Origin: Xylogone sp. PMI_703
Lineage: Eukaryota > Ascomycota > Leotiomycetes
Reading direction: 5' to 3'
DNA: 64,000 nt
Assembly (NCBI GenBank): GCA_021399445.1
Contig: JAJTUQ010000001.1
Span: 1,302,001-1,366,000 of the forward strand
In this document: one piece after another, positions 33,886 to 43,867 of the stretch
How positions within the stretch are numbered: position 1 is the first letter of the stretch
How the letters are laid out: each line of letters begins with the position of its first letter
Translations under genes and position numbers: made by a program
The notes under the pieces: generated by a model
The model's database searches: none
The model's input: only the letters and a program-made list of their open reading frames with translations
What the model was told of the DNA's origin: nothing

Positions 33886-34773
33886 ATGACTCGACCTACT
33901 TACGGTGTTCCCTATACCAAATCGTTTCATAGGAAGAGCTATGCTGCTATCGATAGCGCGCAGCCAGCTCTATCTGCAGCAGGAAAAACAATTCTGATCA
34001 CTGCTGGCCATACCGGAATTGGTTTTGCCATTTCCCAAAACTTTGCTATTGCAGGAGCTTCTAATATCATTATCGTGGCTCGTAGACCTGAGGTGCTTGA
34101 GAAAGCTGTCAAGGAACTATCAGCTGCACACCCTAAGACAAAATTCCATTACTTTGCGGCATCCATCGATGATGAACCAAAGATCAAGGAGGTCTTTGCC
34201 AAGGTTCGCGCAACTATTGCCGACATCGATATCTTAGTGACAAGCGCAGCGTATGTCGCGCAATTTTCGGATACTATCGATCTTCCAGTTGATCAGCTCC
34301 ATGGGACTTTTCAGACAAATGTATTCGCAAACATCAACCTCGTAAAAGAATTTCTAGCCAATATTCCCGAAAAGGGATCGGGGAAGGAAAAGATCATCCT
34401 TGATCTTTCAAGCTCAGGTGGACATCTTCTAAGCCAGAAGTTTGCCACCTATGGTATTAGCAAGACAACTTTCACACGCTGGCTTCAGCATGTGCAAGCT
34501 GACTTGAAGGATAAGGCTGTGAGAGTTCACAGTTTCCATCCCGGTGGCATATTTACGGATGCAGTGAAGAGCGTTGGAATGACGGAAGAGGCCTTGGAAT
34601 GGGACGATGTTCAATTACCTGGAAATTTCGCAGTATGGTTGGCGAGTAAAGAAGCGGCATTTTTGGCCGGTAGGTTTGTCTGGGCAAACTGGGATGTAGA
34701 GGAGCTGAAAGCAAGAAAGGCAGAAATTGAGAACGACCCGGAGCTTTTGACTATTGGTTTGATATCTGAATAG
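33886..34773 (+). CDS. short-chain dehydrogenase/reductase (SDR)
   Basis: Single exon, 295 aa; NAD(P)-dependent oxidoreductase of unknown substrate. The Rossmann cofactor motif is TAGHTGIG at 39-46, where classical SDRs have TGxxxGIG; the first Gly is preceded by Ala. The first strand is KTILITAG. ARRPEVLEKA after the second strand has an Arg pair that favours NADP(H). DILVTSAAY replaces the usual NNAG with TSAA. The catalytic pair is Y189/K193 (YGISK), with Ser in LDLSSSGGH; then HSFHPGGIFTD. The C-terminus is a charged helix. Motif drift makes a typical retinol/ketone SDR annotation unsafe, but Ser-Tyr-Lys are present so activity is likely. Confidence 0.9.
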   Translation: MTRPTYGVPYTKSFHRKSYAAIDSAQPALSAAGKTILITAGHTGIGFAISQNFAIAGASNIIIVARRPEVLEKAVKELSAAHPKTKFHYFAASIDDEPKIKEVFAKVRATIADIDILVTSAAYVAQFSDTIDLPVDQLHGTFQTNVFANINLVKEFLANIPEKGSGKEKIILDLSSSGGHLLSQKFATYGISKTTFTRWLQHVQADLKDKAVRVHSFHPGGIFTDAVKSVGMTEEALEWDDVQLPGNFAVWLASKEAAFLAGRFVWANWDVEELKARKAEIENDPELLTIGLISE

Positions 34774-36009
34774 GCTATGCTGGATTGGGCTTATTGTCCG
34801 TAGTACAAAGGGGTAAAAGACTAGTTAGCCGGGAATAGACCGATATATTGCTATAACTGCTGGACTATAGTACAAATAGATCTCTGGCTTTTCATAGAAG
34901 GGCCATGAAGGGTTTATATAGCTATAGGTCTCCTTGCAACTAACTCAGACTTTCCCGTCCACTTCCTGCCTCACATACGTCTCTGGCACCTATTCAGTGC
35001 TATAGATTCTGAATATAGACTGCATCTCTACAAAGCAGATAACCCTTATACATAACTTTTAGAATTCTCCTGTCAGAAAACCACATTCAAGATAAGAAGT
35101 ATGGTAAAATTTCATCCTATCGATACCTGATACCAGTGTGATGTTGACGTCTTGACGGTAACCCTAATAGGCCAAGCATCTTTCGTACACAGGAGCTTTT
35201 CCCCTAATATTACGAGATAGGACTCCATGGCGTGGCCACGCCAAATCAAGCCAATGAGCGTGGGGAGAATCTTACGATATGAGTACAAATCATCCCACCT
35301 CGGCAAAATAAGCTTTTGGCCATACGAATGAAAGCGTCTGAAGCTTGCTTATGAGGGCATTTTGAATTTATTCTTGTTTACAAAACAGGGCATAAACCAT
35401 AGTAAGTACTAGACTATGGACAAAGAACGAGAGTATTCGATCAAAAATTACGTTAAGTTTAAAGGCTCTTGGAAGTCTAATCTCTTAGTCCAAAAATAAG
35501 CATTCAGCTTCTTTCGGGGTGGCATTATTATTTTAGGGTTACATTAACTATTGCCGTACACTCGATTTCTTGGACCTTAGTCTATCTAGACGCTAGTTGC
35601 TTCTACATTAGTTAACTACTATCACCGTCGTCCCTAACATGATTCCTTTGAAAAGAGAGAAATGTGGATGGCTCGGGCAAATATTGGGCCTCCTCAGCAA
35701 CGGTCATCGGCAGTAAGTTGCCCGATCCGGAGACATGTGTTGTCGTCTTGTCGCAACGATCACACGATATCAACTAACAGTTGTGGGACCACAGTCTTGA
35801 CCCGAGGCTGAAAAGACACTCATGTGCTACAAATTCCACACATAATATTAGTACTTAAACTTCATTGCCGAGACAAAAACGGCTTCCAGTCATGACCAAT
35901 TTTGAAGCCTTAAAAAGATTCCCTTGGAATTACTACATTTCATCTTCTCTTATATAGGATCTCCGCTCCGCTGAAATTTATATTCTCAGTTTCTACACTA
36001 GATTCTAGC
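34774..36009. other. intergenic, no supported gene
   Basis: 1.2 kb of AT-rich sequence: 3' side of the SDR gene and promoter side of the DUF3112 gene. Only short ORFs; nothing recognised. Confidence 0.6.
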
Positions 36010-37068
36010 ATGTCAAACCTCACTCCCAGTGAGATACAGGAGATCTTAACATCAGGGCCGCCATATTACTCGCCTTATGCGGTAATGGGCGGTCTGCCCG
36101 ACACCAAGGTCGATGAACCCGTCACCGCTGTATTCCTCGTTATATACACGCTTCTTCTGTCACTCCATTTTGTCATTCTCTTCGTCAGTTTAAAACGAGC
36201 ACGGAGCTTCGTCATATGCTGGTATGCTGGAACATTATGCTTTCTGAGGATAATTTCCTGTGCTCTTCGAATAGCATGGGCGCACAACGACCTCGACATT
36301 CGACTTGCGATAGCAAACCAGGTCTTTGTCACCGCAGGAGTGGTTGTCATATTTGAAGCTAACTTATTGATTGTGCAATCAATATTCCGAGCCAGTTATC
36401 CAGAGTGGTATGCTCGGCATCGCACGACCATCAGAATCACCTGTGGTCTCTACAACCTATCAATACCTCTATTCATTGTCATGGTCGTTGTGGTGATCGT
36501 GCAATTCTTTTATACACTAGACGCCAATATACGAAGAATCGATCGTGATATCCAGAAATTCGTAGCCGTATGGTTTACAGTTTCGGCGTTCATGCCAGTG
36601 ATCACTATGGTCCCAGGGATTGTGGTGCCATACTTTGGATTCAAAGTCCCGATTACTGTTCGTCTTGGTAGAGATCGATTCAGAAGGTTAATAGGGGCGT
36701 TACTTTTCTCTTCAACGCTCCTAACCTTTGGCGCAGCTTTCAGATCTGCCGTGTTGTTTGAGGGAAAGTTTATCTTAGCACCTAGATGGTATCATAGTCG
36801 GGCATGCTTTTATTGCTTTAACTTCGTAATTGAGATTATTGCAATAGGCATTCTTGTTGGTTTGAGAATACGGAGACCTCATGTAGAGACAGCGCTTGGC
36901 TCCGATGAGCCAAGCGGAGAAGCAAGTGCCGAGGAATTGAAAACGGAAACAGAACTTGAACCACCAATAAAACATGAAAGAAGATGGACTAGCTATATTC
37001 TGACGGAGGAGGAAGCCTTCAATAATCAGGATCCAGCTACTGTGAAGCCGGCCTTTATTCACCTGTAG
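36010..37068 (+). CDS. DUF3112 seven-helix fungal membrane protein
   Basis: Single exon, 352 aa. Seven hydrophobic segments: ~38-60, 68-85, 100-125 (ANQVFVTAGVVVIFEANLLI), 143-168, 185-210, 227-248 and 265-288. Conserved marks of the family are visible: LRIAWAHNDLDIRLAIANQ, LDANIRRIDRDIQK, and WYHSRACFYCFNFVIEI before the last helix. The C-terminal tail of ~65 residues is acidic and cytosolic. Function is unknown; the topology resembles RTA1-like or receptor-like proteins but no ligand is known. The upstream region has a CT-rich stretch at 35940-36005. Confidence 0.88.
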   Translation: MSNLTPSEIQEILTSGPPYYSPYAVMGGLPDTKVDEPVTAVFLVIYTLLLSLHFVILFVSLKRARSFVICWYAGTLCFLRIISCALRIAWAHNDLDIRLAIANQVFVTAGVVVIFEANLLIVQSIFRASYPEWYARHRTTIRITCGLYNLSIPLFIVMVVVVIVQFFYTLDANIRRIDRDIQKFVAVWFTVSAFMPVITMVPGIVVPYFGFKVPITVRLGRDRFRRLIGALLFSSTLLTFGAAFRSAVLFEGKFILAPRWYHSRACFYCFNFVIEIIAIGILVGLRIRRPHVETALGSDEPSGEASAEELKTETELEPPIKHERRWTSYILTEEEAFNNQDPATVKPAFIHL

Positions 37069-37597
37069 TTTGTCAAAGCGGCAGTGGCAAGCTTTACAAC
37101 AGGGTATACTGTAGTATTGAATGGTGGATAACACCGTGTCATAGTTATAATTATAGACAATGGAATATGTAATATTAGCGGCATATTTAGTGTTAAATAG
37201 CTTATTTATAAATTTGCGAAGGGGTATGATAGAAATCGCTCTTTGAAGACTCGGAGGAATTATCAGCCGCCTATTGATTGGTCTATCGGCCTGAAGTTGA
37301 TGAGCGCAGAGAATGCAGCGCATTGGAGGAGAATTCTTCCGAAGGCACGTGATGCAGGCAAATTAGAATTCCCCGCTTCCTAATTGGGCTTAGCCATGGT
37401 GGGCTGTCTCGCTATGAATCGGACCCCACCAACCCACCTCGACAGGCAAAGATAGAGCGAGGCAAACACTCATTGGATTTTGTTTGCCTTTGTCTTCGTG
37501 ACACACCCATATTCATTGAGTCCCTCCTCTTACTTCCAAATATAAAGCAAACACTTTCAGCTCCGGCCTAGCTCCATCGCAACTTTTCTTCTAAATC
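37069..37597. other. intergenic, DUF3112 gene 3' end / promoter of the PDAP1-like gene
   Basis: 529 bp. 37370-37590 is less AT-rich and directly precedes the next ATG, so it is the likely promoter. No ncRNA or repeat recognised. Confidence 0.55.
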
Positions 37598-38489
37598 ATG
37601 GCTCCAGGAGGTCCACCAGGTGCAGCTGGAAGAGGTCGTGGCGGCAAATTCAAGAAGTTCACCCGTGGAGGTAAGCGCATCAATGCACGCGATAATTACA
37701 GACTCGTGAACTCCTGTTTAACTGACATGATTCAGGAGGCAAACATTTCTCCCGTAATCTAAGACCACTCGACGAGGATGGAAATGAAATACCAGAACGA
37801 AACCCGGACGAGTCGTCCGAGGAAGAATCAGAGGAAGATTCCGAGGAGGAATCTGAGGAGGAGGAGGAGAAGCCCGTTGAACAGCAAACAATGACCAGAG
37901 AAGAACGCAGGGCTGCTGCCAAAGCGAAGAAAGAAGCCGCTATTGCAAAGAAAAAGGGCAAGGTTGCACAGCCTGGGGATATGCCCACTGACTCAGAGGA
38001 AGAAAGCGAGGAGGAGGATGACATGCCTGCAAACCCCAACCACTCTAAAGCAGCAAGAAATCAAGCTAAAGCGGCTCCTTCTGCTGTTGATGAGGCAGCA
38101 GATGGCGTTAAAGGCTTAAGTGTTGGTGGTAAGGGTGGAAGCAAGCCACCTGTGGAGCTGAGCCGAAGGGAAAGAGAGGCAGTACAAGCTCAGCAAGCAA
38201 AGGAGAGGTATATGAAATTGCATGAAGCTGGGAAGACAGATGAGGCCAAAGCGGATCTAGCGCGATTGAGACTAATCAGAGAGAAGAGAGAGGCAGAGGC
38301 CGCAAGAAAACAAGTGGGCCAAGTCTCATTTCTACAAGATCAATCTATTTACTGACAATTGACTAGGCTGAGAAAGAAGAAAGGGAGGAGCAAGAGAAGG
38401 CAAAGAGGGCTGAGATTGAAGCAAGAGAAGCAAAGAGGAGAGAGGCTGCACTGGGGCCTTCAAAAGGAAAAGGAAAGGCGAAGAAATAA
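37598..38489 (+). CDS. PDAP1/PP28-like casein-kinase-substrate phosphoprotein
   Basis: Exons: 37598-37670, 37736-38313, 38367-38489; 774 nt, 257 aa. N-terminal [30 protein letters not shown] matches the basic start of PDGFA-associated 28-kDa phosphoproteins (in animals a small heat- and acid-stable protein). Next is an acidic Ser/Glu block ([18 protein letters not shown]) with many casein kinase II sites, then [17 protein letters not shown]. The PP28 core is [38 protein letters not shown] followed by a Lys/Glu-rich helical tail. Intron 2 has a GTGGGC donor, slightly weak but required by the frame and by TTGACTAG. Cytosolic or nucleolar role unclear in fungi. Confidence 0.9.
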
Positions 38490-38890
38490 GCCATGCATTA
38501 TTGACGTCCATTATAAAGTTTCATATTCTTATATTGTTCGCATTGCATAGGATTAATGATAGCGTTGGACCGCGAAATATCACGGAGGATTCTGTTCTCA
38601 CTCATCGAAGCCAATGGGAGTGCTTGTATTGCGTTAGGCTTGAATACCAGATAGCGAGACATCCAGCTCCTATAGGATTTGAATTACAGCAAGTGGACAG
38701 AGGTCCGCCAAGTTTGGGAGCTTCCACGTTACACTACATCTCGCTTCTTTTGGTCTAACGTGATAGGTTTCTCTCCCTTTTTTCAAGATAACAAAAATAA
38801 AGCGTGGGATAAGAGGTTCAATATAGTCTTGGACAATATGTCTAGTCATTCTTAAATAACCTACAAGCACAAAAAGAGAAGAATTGGATC
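38490..38890. other. intergenic, 3' UTR of the PDAP1-like gene and tRNA 3' flank
   Basis: 401 bp, AT-rich. Includes the T5 terminator of the tRNA on the minus strand (38875-38871). Nothing else seen. Confidence 0.6.
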
Positions 38891-38964
38891 CGGGGCAGCC
38901 TGGAATTGAACCGAGGACCTTCTGGGCTATGAACCCAGATGTGCTGCCATTACACTACCGCCCC
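38891..38964 (-). tRNA. tRNA-Met(CAT): tRNA-Met (anticodon CAT)
   Basis: 74 nt on the minus strand, no intron. The acceptor stem is GGGGCGG with CTGCCCC (one G-U). The D-arm GTGT...GCAC carries GG in its loop. The anticodon arm CTGGG-TTCATAG-CCCAG is perfect, with U33 and CAT. The T-arm CTCGG-TTCAATT-CCAGG has one C-A mismatch and one T-G pair. The discriminator is G rather than the A usual for methionine. Sequence outside the anticodon departs from textbook tRNA-Met, so identity rests on the anticodon. Confidence 0.85.
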
Positions 38965-39127
38965 TATTCTCTTGCCCAAATATTCCTATTGTTTGTTTTA
39001 CAGATGAGTGTAATAAAATGCATTAAATTGGATGGTAAGCTGCAGTTCACCCTGCAGTCCATCCAGTTACCAGTGACCATAAACGAGCAAGAACGCCTAA
39101 TCATGCTTCTCTCAAAATTCAACTTCA

Positions 39128-41179
39128 TTATTTGCCCTTTGATGCAACATCCAAGCCTTTTATCTTCTTTATCCAGTCACCTCTTCTCCTCTTATACAAA
39201 TCCATCATCCAATTCTTCCACACGATACGTCCTGAGTAGGAATCTCGTAACAAGCTCTCATACATTGCCAGTCTTCCTGCAATCCTCTCTGCAAACAAGA
39301 ACAATTGTTTCGTACCAGTTAATAATGAATCTAGGACATATGCCCCAGTTGGACTTAACGCCAAACGGAGTATCACGTCTTGCCCTTCTGAGTCTGAAGG
39401 TGGCTCGGGTGGTATTAATGCGTTGATTAGCTTTCGTCGGAACACAAGGTTGGTCTCCGTTGGAATGAGTGCAGTTTGGAGTATTCGAGAGGTGGTGGTA
39501 TAGAGGGACATAGCGATGAGTGTAGGAGGCGATAGTGTGAGGATACTATCTTGGAGGAGAGTAGGTGAGGGTCCAGGGATAGACAGCATCGTTTGGGCGA
39601 GAAGAGACCCATGAAGTTGGGTTGCTGTTGCTTTTGGTGGAGGTTTTGTAGCAGTATCATCATTCCCTTTTGAACTAGACGTAGCCTTTATCAACGCATC
39701 TGGATCTACTTCCGCCATTTTAAGTATCAATGTAGAAGGGTCTGAACCATAACCCTCAGCAATTGCCGTGGTTAGATCTTTCGTATCGACATTCCTGACT
39801 TGGCAACGCTCGAACAGCTTTTTAATAACAATGGTTCTCGACCTCGACACAAGATTAGCCACCTGTGGTATTATACCGTTCACAGCTTCTTGCAAGTCCT
39901 CCTTGCTTAAACGGTCCAATACACGAAGGACGACATAGCTAGCTATTTCATTGCGGGAGAGTGCAGCAATTCGATCTTTGAATGTTATCCGGTAGATCTG
40001 CTTAAACAGTTTTCCAGGAGCAAATGCCACGATTGTCTCCAGTAATCGCGACCCAATTGGATCATATATTATACCATTAACAAATGTGGCTGATTCACTT
40101 TCCGGTAACGCAATATCATCAGGAAGTAACACGGAAATGATGGTTTTCTTAGACTGGTCGCTTTTCTTCGTTACCGGATTAGTAAGTTCAAGCTCCAAGA
40201 GAAGTTGCAATGAAGGATTTCCAGTTGGATGTGTGGCTAGCACTCTGATAAAGGATTTGTCCATTGTAGCAACCGTATCCGAAATGATCTTCTCCACCGC
40301 GAATTGGAAGGACTCTGGAGTAGAGCGTTGACCTAGGGCAAATTCTGTTGAATCGGTATCGAAATGGTTAATTCCAATCTTCTCTTTCTTCTTGCTTTGT
40401 AGCAAGGATCTCGTAGACCCTTTCTCTAGACGCTTTCCAGATAATACAATAAGCAGGACTCGTAGCGTGTGAGATGCAAATCGATCGGTGAGGAGCGCTG
40501 TCATATGTCCCTCGAGCTCGTTCAAGGTGTACAAGAATAAATTCTCCATTGACACATATACTTCGTCGTCTTTCGACTCCGCTGATTGAGGCTCAACTTC
40601 GATATCCCCAGTAAGTTCTTGTGTGACAATTGGTGCTGACCGTATAAACAATGTCTCGCAGCAATGACTGGCGAATCTATGTTGTACCAGATGTAAAAAG
40701 TTCCCACTGAATTTTCCGAATAGCTTCTTTTTCTGCTCCGTATTGCTAAGCAGAATTAGCCTCTCCATTAATCGTGAGCAAGATTGACTGCAGGCAAGCT
40801 TCAATTCTTTCCCTTCTGCTTCCCGATAGACATTTGCAAGGAATAGCGAACGATCTTCATCAGATGGAAAATCATTTAGCTCGAGGAGCTCGTCTGCGTG
40901 TCGAAAATACTCCTGCTCTTCATCTTCTAGATTGCCATAAAAGGGCCTCTGAGCGTTTTCTTCTTCATTTCCTCCCCAGCTATCCGCGCCGTTATAAGGG
41001 ATTTCTACGGGTGCGCCCTCAATTTGCTCGGAATTGTTCGCTCCTACGAATTCGGTGTCGTCCTCTGGTTCCTGCGACTTGTGCCGTTTCCTCGCATTGA
41101 CATCCTCCTCGGCGTCTTCTCTGCTCCTCTTCAGCTTTTTTTGCTCCCTCCGACCGCGCTTCTTGTGTTCTTTAGGCAT
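39128..41179 (-). CDS. NOP9: NOP9, pumilio-like nucleolar pre-18S rRNA factor
   Basis: Single exon, 683 aa. Nucleolar RNA-binding protein needed for 40S maturation; binds pre-rRNA near the ITS1 cleavage region. The start is MPKEHKKRGRREQKK at 41179; the frame is open 17 codons further but only from a TTG. The basic N-terminus contains nuclear-localisation-like clusters and an acidic linker. Conserved entry motif QRPFYGNLEDEEQEYFRHADELLELNDF is followed by divergent PUF repeats (CSRLMERLI, FASHCCETLF, FASHTLRVLL, NPSLQLLLELEL, GSRLLETIV, ASYVVLRVLD, GAYVLDSLL). Length is normal. Divergent from the decarboxylase-like gene, 306 bp apart. Confidence 0.94.
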   Translation of the reverse strand: MPKEHKKRGRREQKKLKRSREDAEEDVNARKRHKSQEPEDDTEFVGANNSEQIEGAPVEIPYNGADSWGGNEEENAQRPFYGNLEDEEQEYFRHADELLELNDFPSDEDRSLFLANVYREAEGKELKLACSQSCSRLMERLILLSNTEQKKKLFGKFSGNFLHLVQHRFASHCCETLFIRSAPIVTQELTGDIEVEPQSAESKDDEVYVSMENLFLYTLNELEGHMTALLTDRFASHTLRVLLIVLSGKRLEKGSTRSLLQSKKKEKIGINHFDTDSTEFALGQRSTPESFQFAVEKIISDTVATMDKSFIRVLATHPTGNPSLQLLLELELTNPVTKKSDQSKKTIISVLLPDDIALPESESATFVNGIIYDPIGSRLLETIVAFAPGKLFKQIYRITFKDRIAALSRNEIASYVVLRVLDRLSKEDLQEAVNGIIPQVANLVSRSRTIVIKKLFERCQVRNVDTKDLTTAIAEGYGSDPSTLILKMAEVDPDALIKATSSSKGNDDTATKPPPKATATQLHGSLLAQTMLSIPGPSPTLLQDSILTLSPPTLIAMSLYTTTSRILQTALIPTETNLVFRRKLINALIPPEPPSDSEGQDVILRLALSPTGAYVLDSLLTGTKQLFLFAERIAGRLAMYESLLRDSYSGRIVWKNWMMDLYKRRRGDWIKKIKGLDVASKGK

Positions 41180-41485
41180 ACTAGAAGAGTGTTGAATTGA
41201 AAGGTCAAATATCTTTGGAAAAATATCCAAGAAGCTCTCGTCTCTTATCGAGGGAACTTTTTCTGAAGTTCGCCTTCGAGATTAGCAATTTTACGCGGGC
41301 GGTGAAGGGTAAAACTTCCGACTTTACGCCCACTTAGTAAATCAATACCAGCACGTCATCCATTGCCTCTTTTAAGATTCCTAATATTGCTCTGTTTTGC
41401 ATTATTTTATTCATATAGACTCATAGACGTATATATTTTGAGTATTCGCTTTGTTTAGATCCATTTTTTGCGTATATACGTCAGA
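41180..41485. promoter_or_regulatory. bidirectional promoter region, NOP9 / decarboxylase
   Basis: 306 bp between divergent ATGs. AT-rich on the decarboxylase side (41390-41480). Confidence 0.6.
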
Positions 41486-43226
41486 ATGGGTTCAAATGGA
41501 ATAAGTAACGGTACGAACCATATTACCAAGCAATTTAATCGGGCGAACGAGGTCGACGAAGTGAGTCCTGCAGAGTTTTATTCGCACCTCCCCTCACCCA
41601 AGCATTTAGATCGAACATGATTTATCTTATTTACGTAAATACAATTAATTGACCAATTAATTAGTTAGTAGATGCTGTAAAATCTCTCATTGTCCCATTC
41701 ATTAGACGCGCAGATGAAGATGCATCAATTAAGCCTACTGGCCGTGGGCTGCAGGTACCCGGCGACGTACCTAGACCAGTATTGGTCGAACATTATAAAC
41801 CAGAAAAGCTGGTAAAACTTATGAACTTCGAACTTCCCAACGAAGGAGTAGGAAAAGATGGATTGCTTAAAACAATTGAAGATATATTAAAATACAGCGT
41901 CAATACTTGGGACCAAGGATTCCTGGACAAACTTTATTCAAGCACGAATGCTGTAAGGCAAGCTGTCTCAGTAACATTGACCTGCATACTAAGAAATCGG
42001 TAGGTTGGAGTAATATCAGAAATGATTCTAGCTGTTCTGAATACAAATGTAAGTAACCGCCTCTCATAATTCATCTCATTATGGCTTTTGTTTACTCAGG
42101 CAAGGTCCATGTCTTCCAAGTGTCACCTGCCCTTTCAATAATCGAGAAGACGACTGCTCGAACATTCGCAAACCTTTTCGGTTTCAATGGTCCACATGCA
42201 GGTGGAATTTCGACCCAAGGCGGCAGTGCCTCAAATACTACGTCAATTCTCATAGCTCGTAACAATCTCTATCCAGAAACGAAAGCTACGGGTAATGGAA
42301 ACCACCAGTTTGTGTTATTCTCAAGTGCTCATGGGCATTATTCCCTCGAGAAAGCAGCACAAATGCTTGGTATGGGAACAGAGAACGTGAAACCCGTCCC
42401 AGTAGATTCTCAGGGACGGATGATCCCGTCTGAACTAGAAAGACTGATCCGAGAAACTCAAAGAGAAGGCAAAACACCCCTATATGTTAATGCGACAGCA
42501 GGTACCACAGTTTTAGGATCGTACGACCCCTTCCTTGAGATATCCAAGATTTGCAGAGCACATAACCTATGGCTGCACGTCGATGGCAGCTGGGGAGGCC
42601 CTGCAATCTTTTCCAAAAAGCAAAAACACAAGCTCTCTGGAGTCGAATTTGCAGATTCACTAGCGTGCAACCCGCATAAAATGCTAGGTGCACCAGTGAC
42701 ATGCTCGTTCCTCCTTACTCCGGACCTGAACAAGTTCCACAAGGCAAATACCTTGAGGGCAGGATATCTCTTCCATGAAGTTGATGATGATGGCGAGGTG
42801 TGGGATCTTGCGGACCTGACACTCCAATGTGGTCGACGAGGTGACAGTCTGAAGCTCGCCCTTTCTTGGATATACTATGGCCGTTCCGGGTTCGAAGCAC
42901 AGGTTGACCACGCATTTGACTTGGCGGCTTATTTTGCAGACGAGATCGCGCAAAGGTCGAACTTTGTTCTTGTCTCGGAGAATCCACCTCCATGCTTGCA
43001 GGTTTGCTTCTACTTCGCCAAAGGAGGAGAGCTAAGTGAAGATGCCGAGGTCAATACAAAAGGAACAAAAGATATTACGCAAGCTTTGATTGCAAGAGGA
43101 TTCATGGTAGATTACGCACCTGGAGATAGAGGAAGCTTTTTTAGAGTTGTTGTTAATAGAGATACGAGAAAGGGGACCGTCGACGGGCTTATTAAGGCGA
43201 TCGAAGAAGTCGGTAGTAATATATAG
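41486..43226 (+). CDS. PLP-dependent group II decarboxylase (glutamate / cysteine-sulfinate type)
   Basis: Exons: 41486-41560, 41665-41952, 42004-42048, 42105-43226; 1530 nt, 509 aa. Acceptors at 41664 and 42104 were chosen to give VDELVDAVKSLI and NTNVHVFQVSPALS; the nearer AGs break frame. Visible fold-type-I marks: GGISTQGGSASNTTS (phosphate region), SAHGHYSLEKAAQMLGMG, NATAGTTVLGSYDP, HVDGSWGGPA (Asp to the pyridine N), and NPHKMLGAP with K328 as Schiff-base lysine. Nearest textbook families are GAD65-like and cysteine sulfinate decarboxylases, not the bacterial/plant GadB type. Likely cytosolic, making GABA or (hypo)taurine; the exact amino acid is not decided by motifs. Exon 3 is 45 nt. 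Confidence 0.9.
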
Positions 43227-43557
43227 GATAAATACTCAGAACTTACGAGTTAAGTGGATACTGTAAATAAACTCATTCATCTGAATCACTGATGATTATC
43301 AGTGGTTAGGCACGCATGCATGTTCTTCACACATCAATATGGATGGCAAGAATTTTGGATTGACTAATATATCTGGCCAGAAATAAGACCCATTAATCCA
43401 TAGATCAAGCCTAACTATCCTTCAATTGGATTCTAGAAATTCCCCCACTTTCCAAACACCAAGACATTAGTTTATAATCTCACGCTTCTCCGGATCTCCC
43501 TTTAGGAGGATGAAGCTATATTTGCCGTCAGTATAAATACGCGCCGCGGAATGTGGG
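43227..43557. other. convergent intergenic
   Basis: 331 bp between the 3' ends of the decarboxylase and the small secreted protein gene. AT-rich, nothing recognised. Confidence 0.6.
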
Positions 43558-43867
43558 TTACGCACTCTTGTGTACTTTGGTGGAATCGAAAGCGACAACA
43601 TTGCCGCTTGCATCAGACATGGCTGCCTCCTCGGCGCCTAGTGGAGATCGAACTGTGATATCTAGTTTAGTTAGACAAATTCAGAAGTTGACGCGGCTCT
43701 TCATCGCTGTATAAGGAACCAAGAGCTCATTTCAGCGATATGGGCAGCCTCCCATGGTAGGAGATAAAGGATTATGAGTATTTACCATCTAGACGCTGAG
43801 GGATAGAAATGGGACTGGCAACAGCAAGAGCAACGAGAGAGAGCAGAGAGATGAGAGTGAACTTCAT
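43558..43867 (-). CDS. small secreted protein, 61 aa, cysteine-free
   Basis: Exons 43867-43786 and 43661-43558; 186 nt, 61 aa, with the intron GTAAAT...AACTAG of 124 nt. Residues 1-~18 (MKFTLISLLSLVALAVAS) are a textbook signal peptide with Ala-Ser-Pro at the cleavage site, followed by PISIPQRLDDITVRSPLG and a 25-residue tail ending VHKSA. The mature peptide (~43 aa) has no Cys, so it is not a typical disulfide-stabilised effector; it could be a cell-surface or signalling peptide. No family recognised. Isolated between the decarboxylase and the AMMECR1 gene. Confidence 0.72.

Noticed and set aside
41180..41230. N-terminal extension of NOP9 (17 codons)
   Set aside because: Begins with TTG; the ATG at 41179 starts the conserved basic N-terminus.
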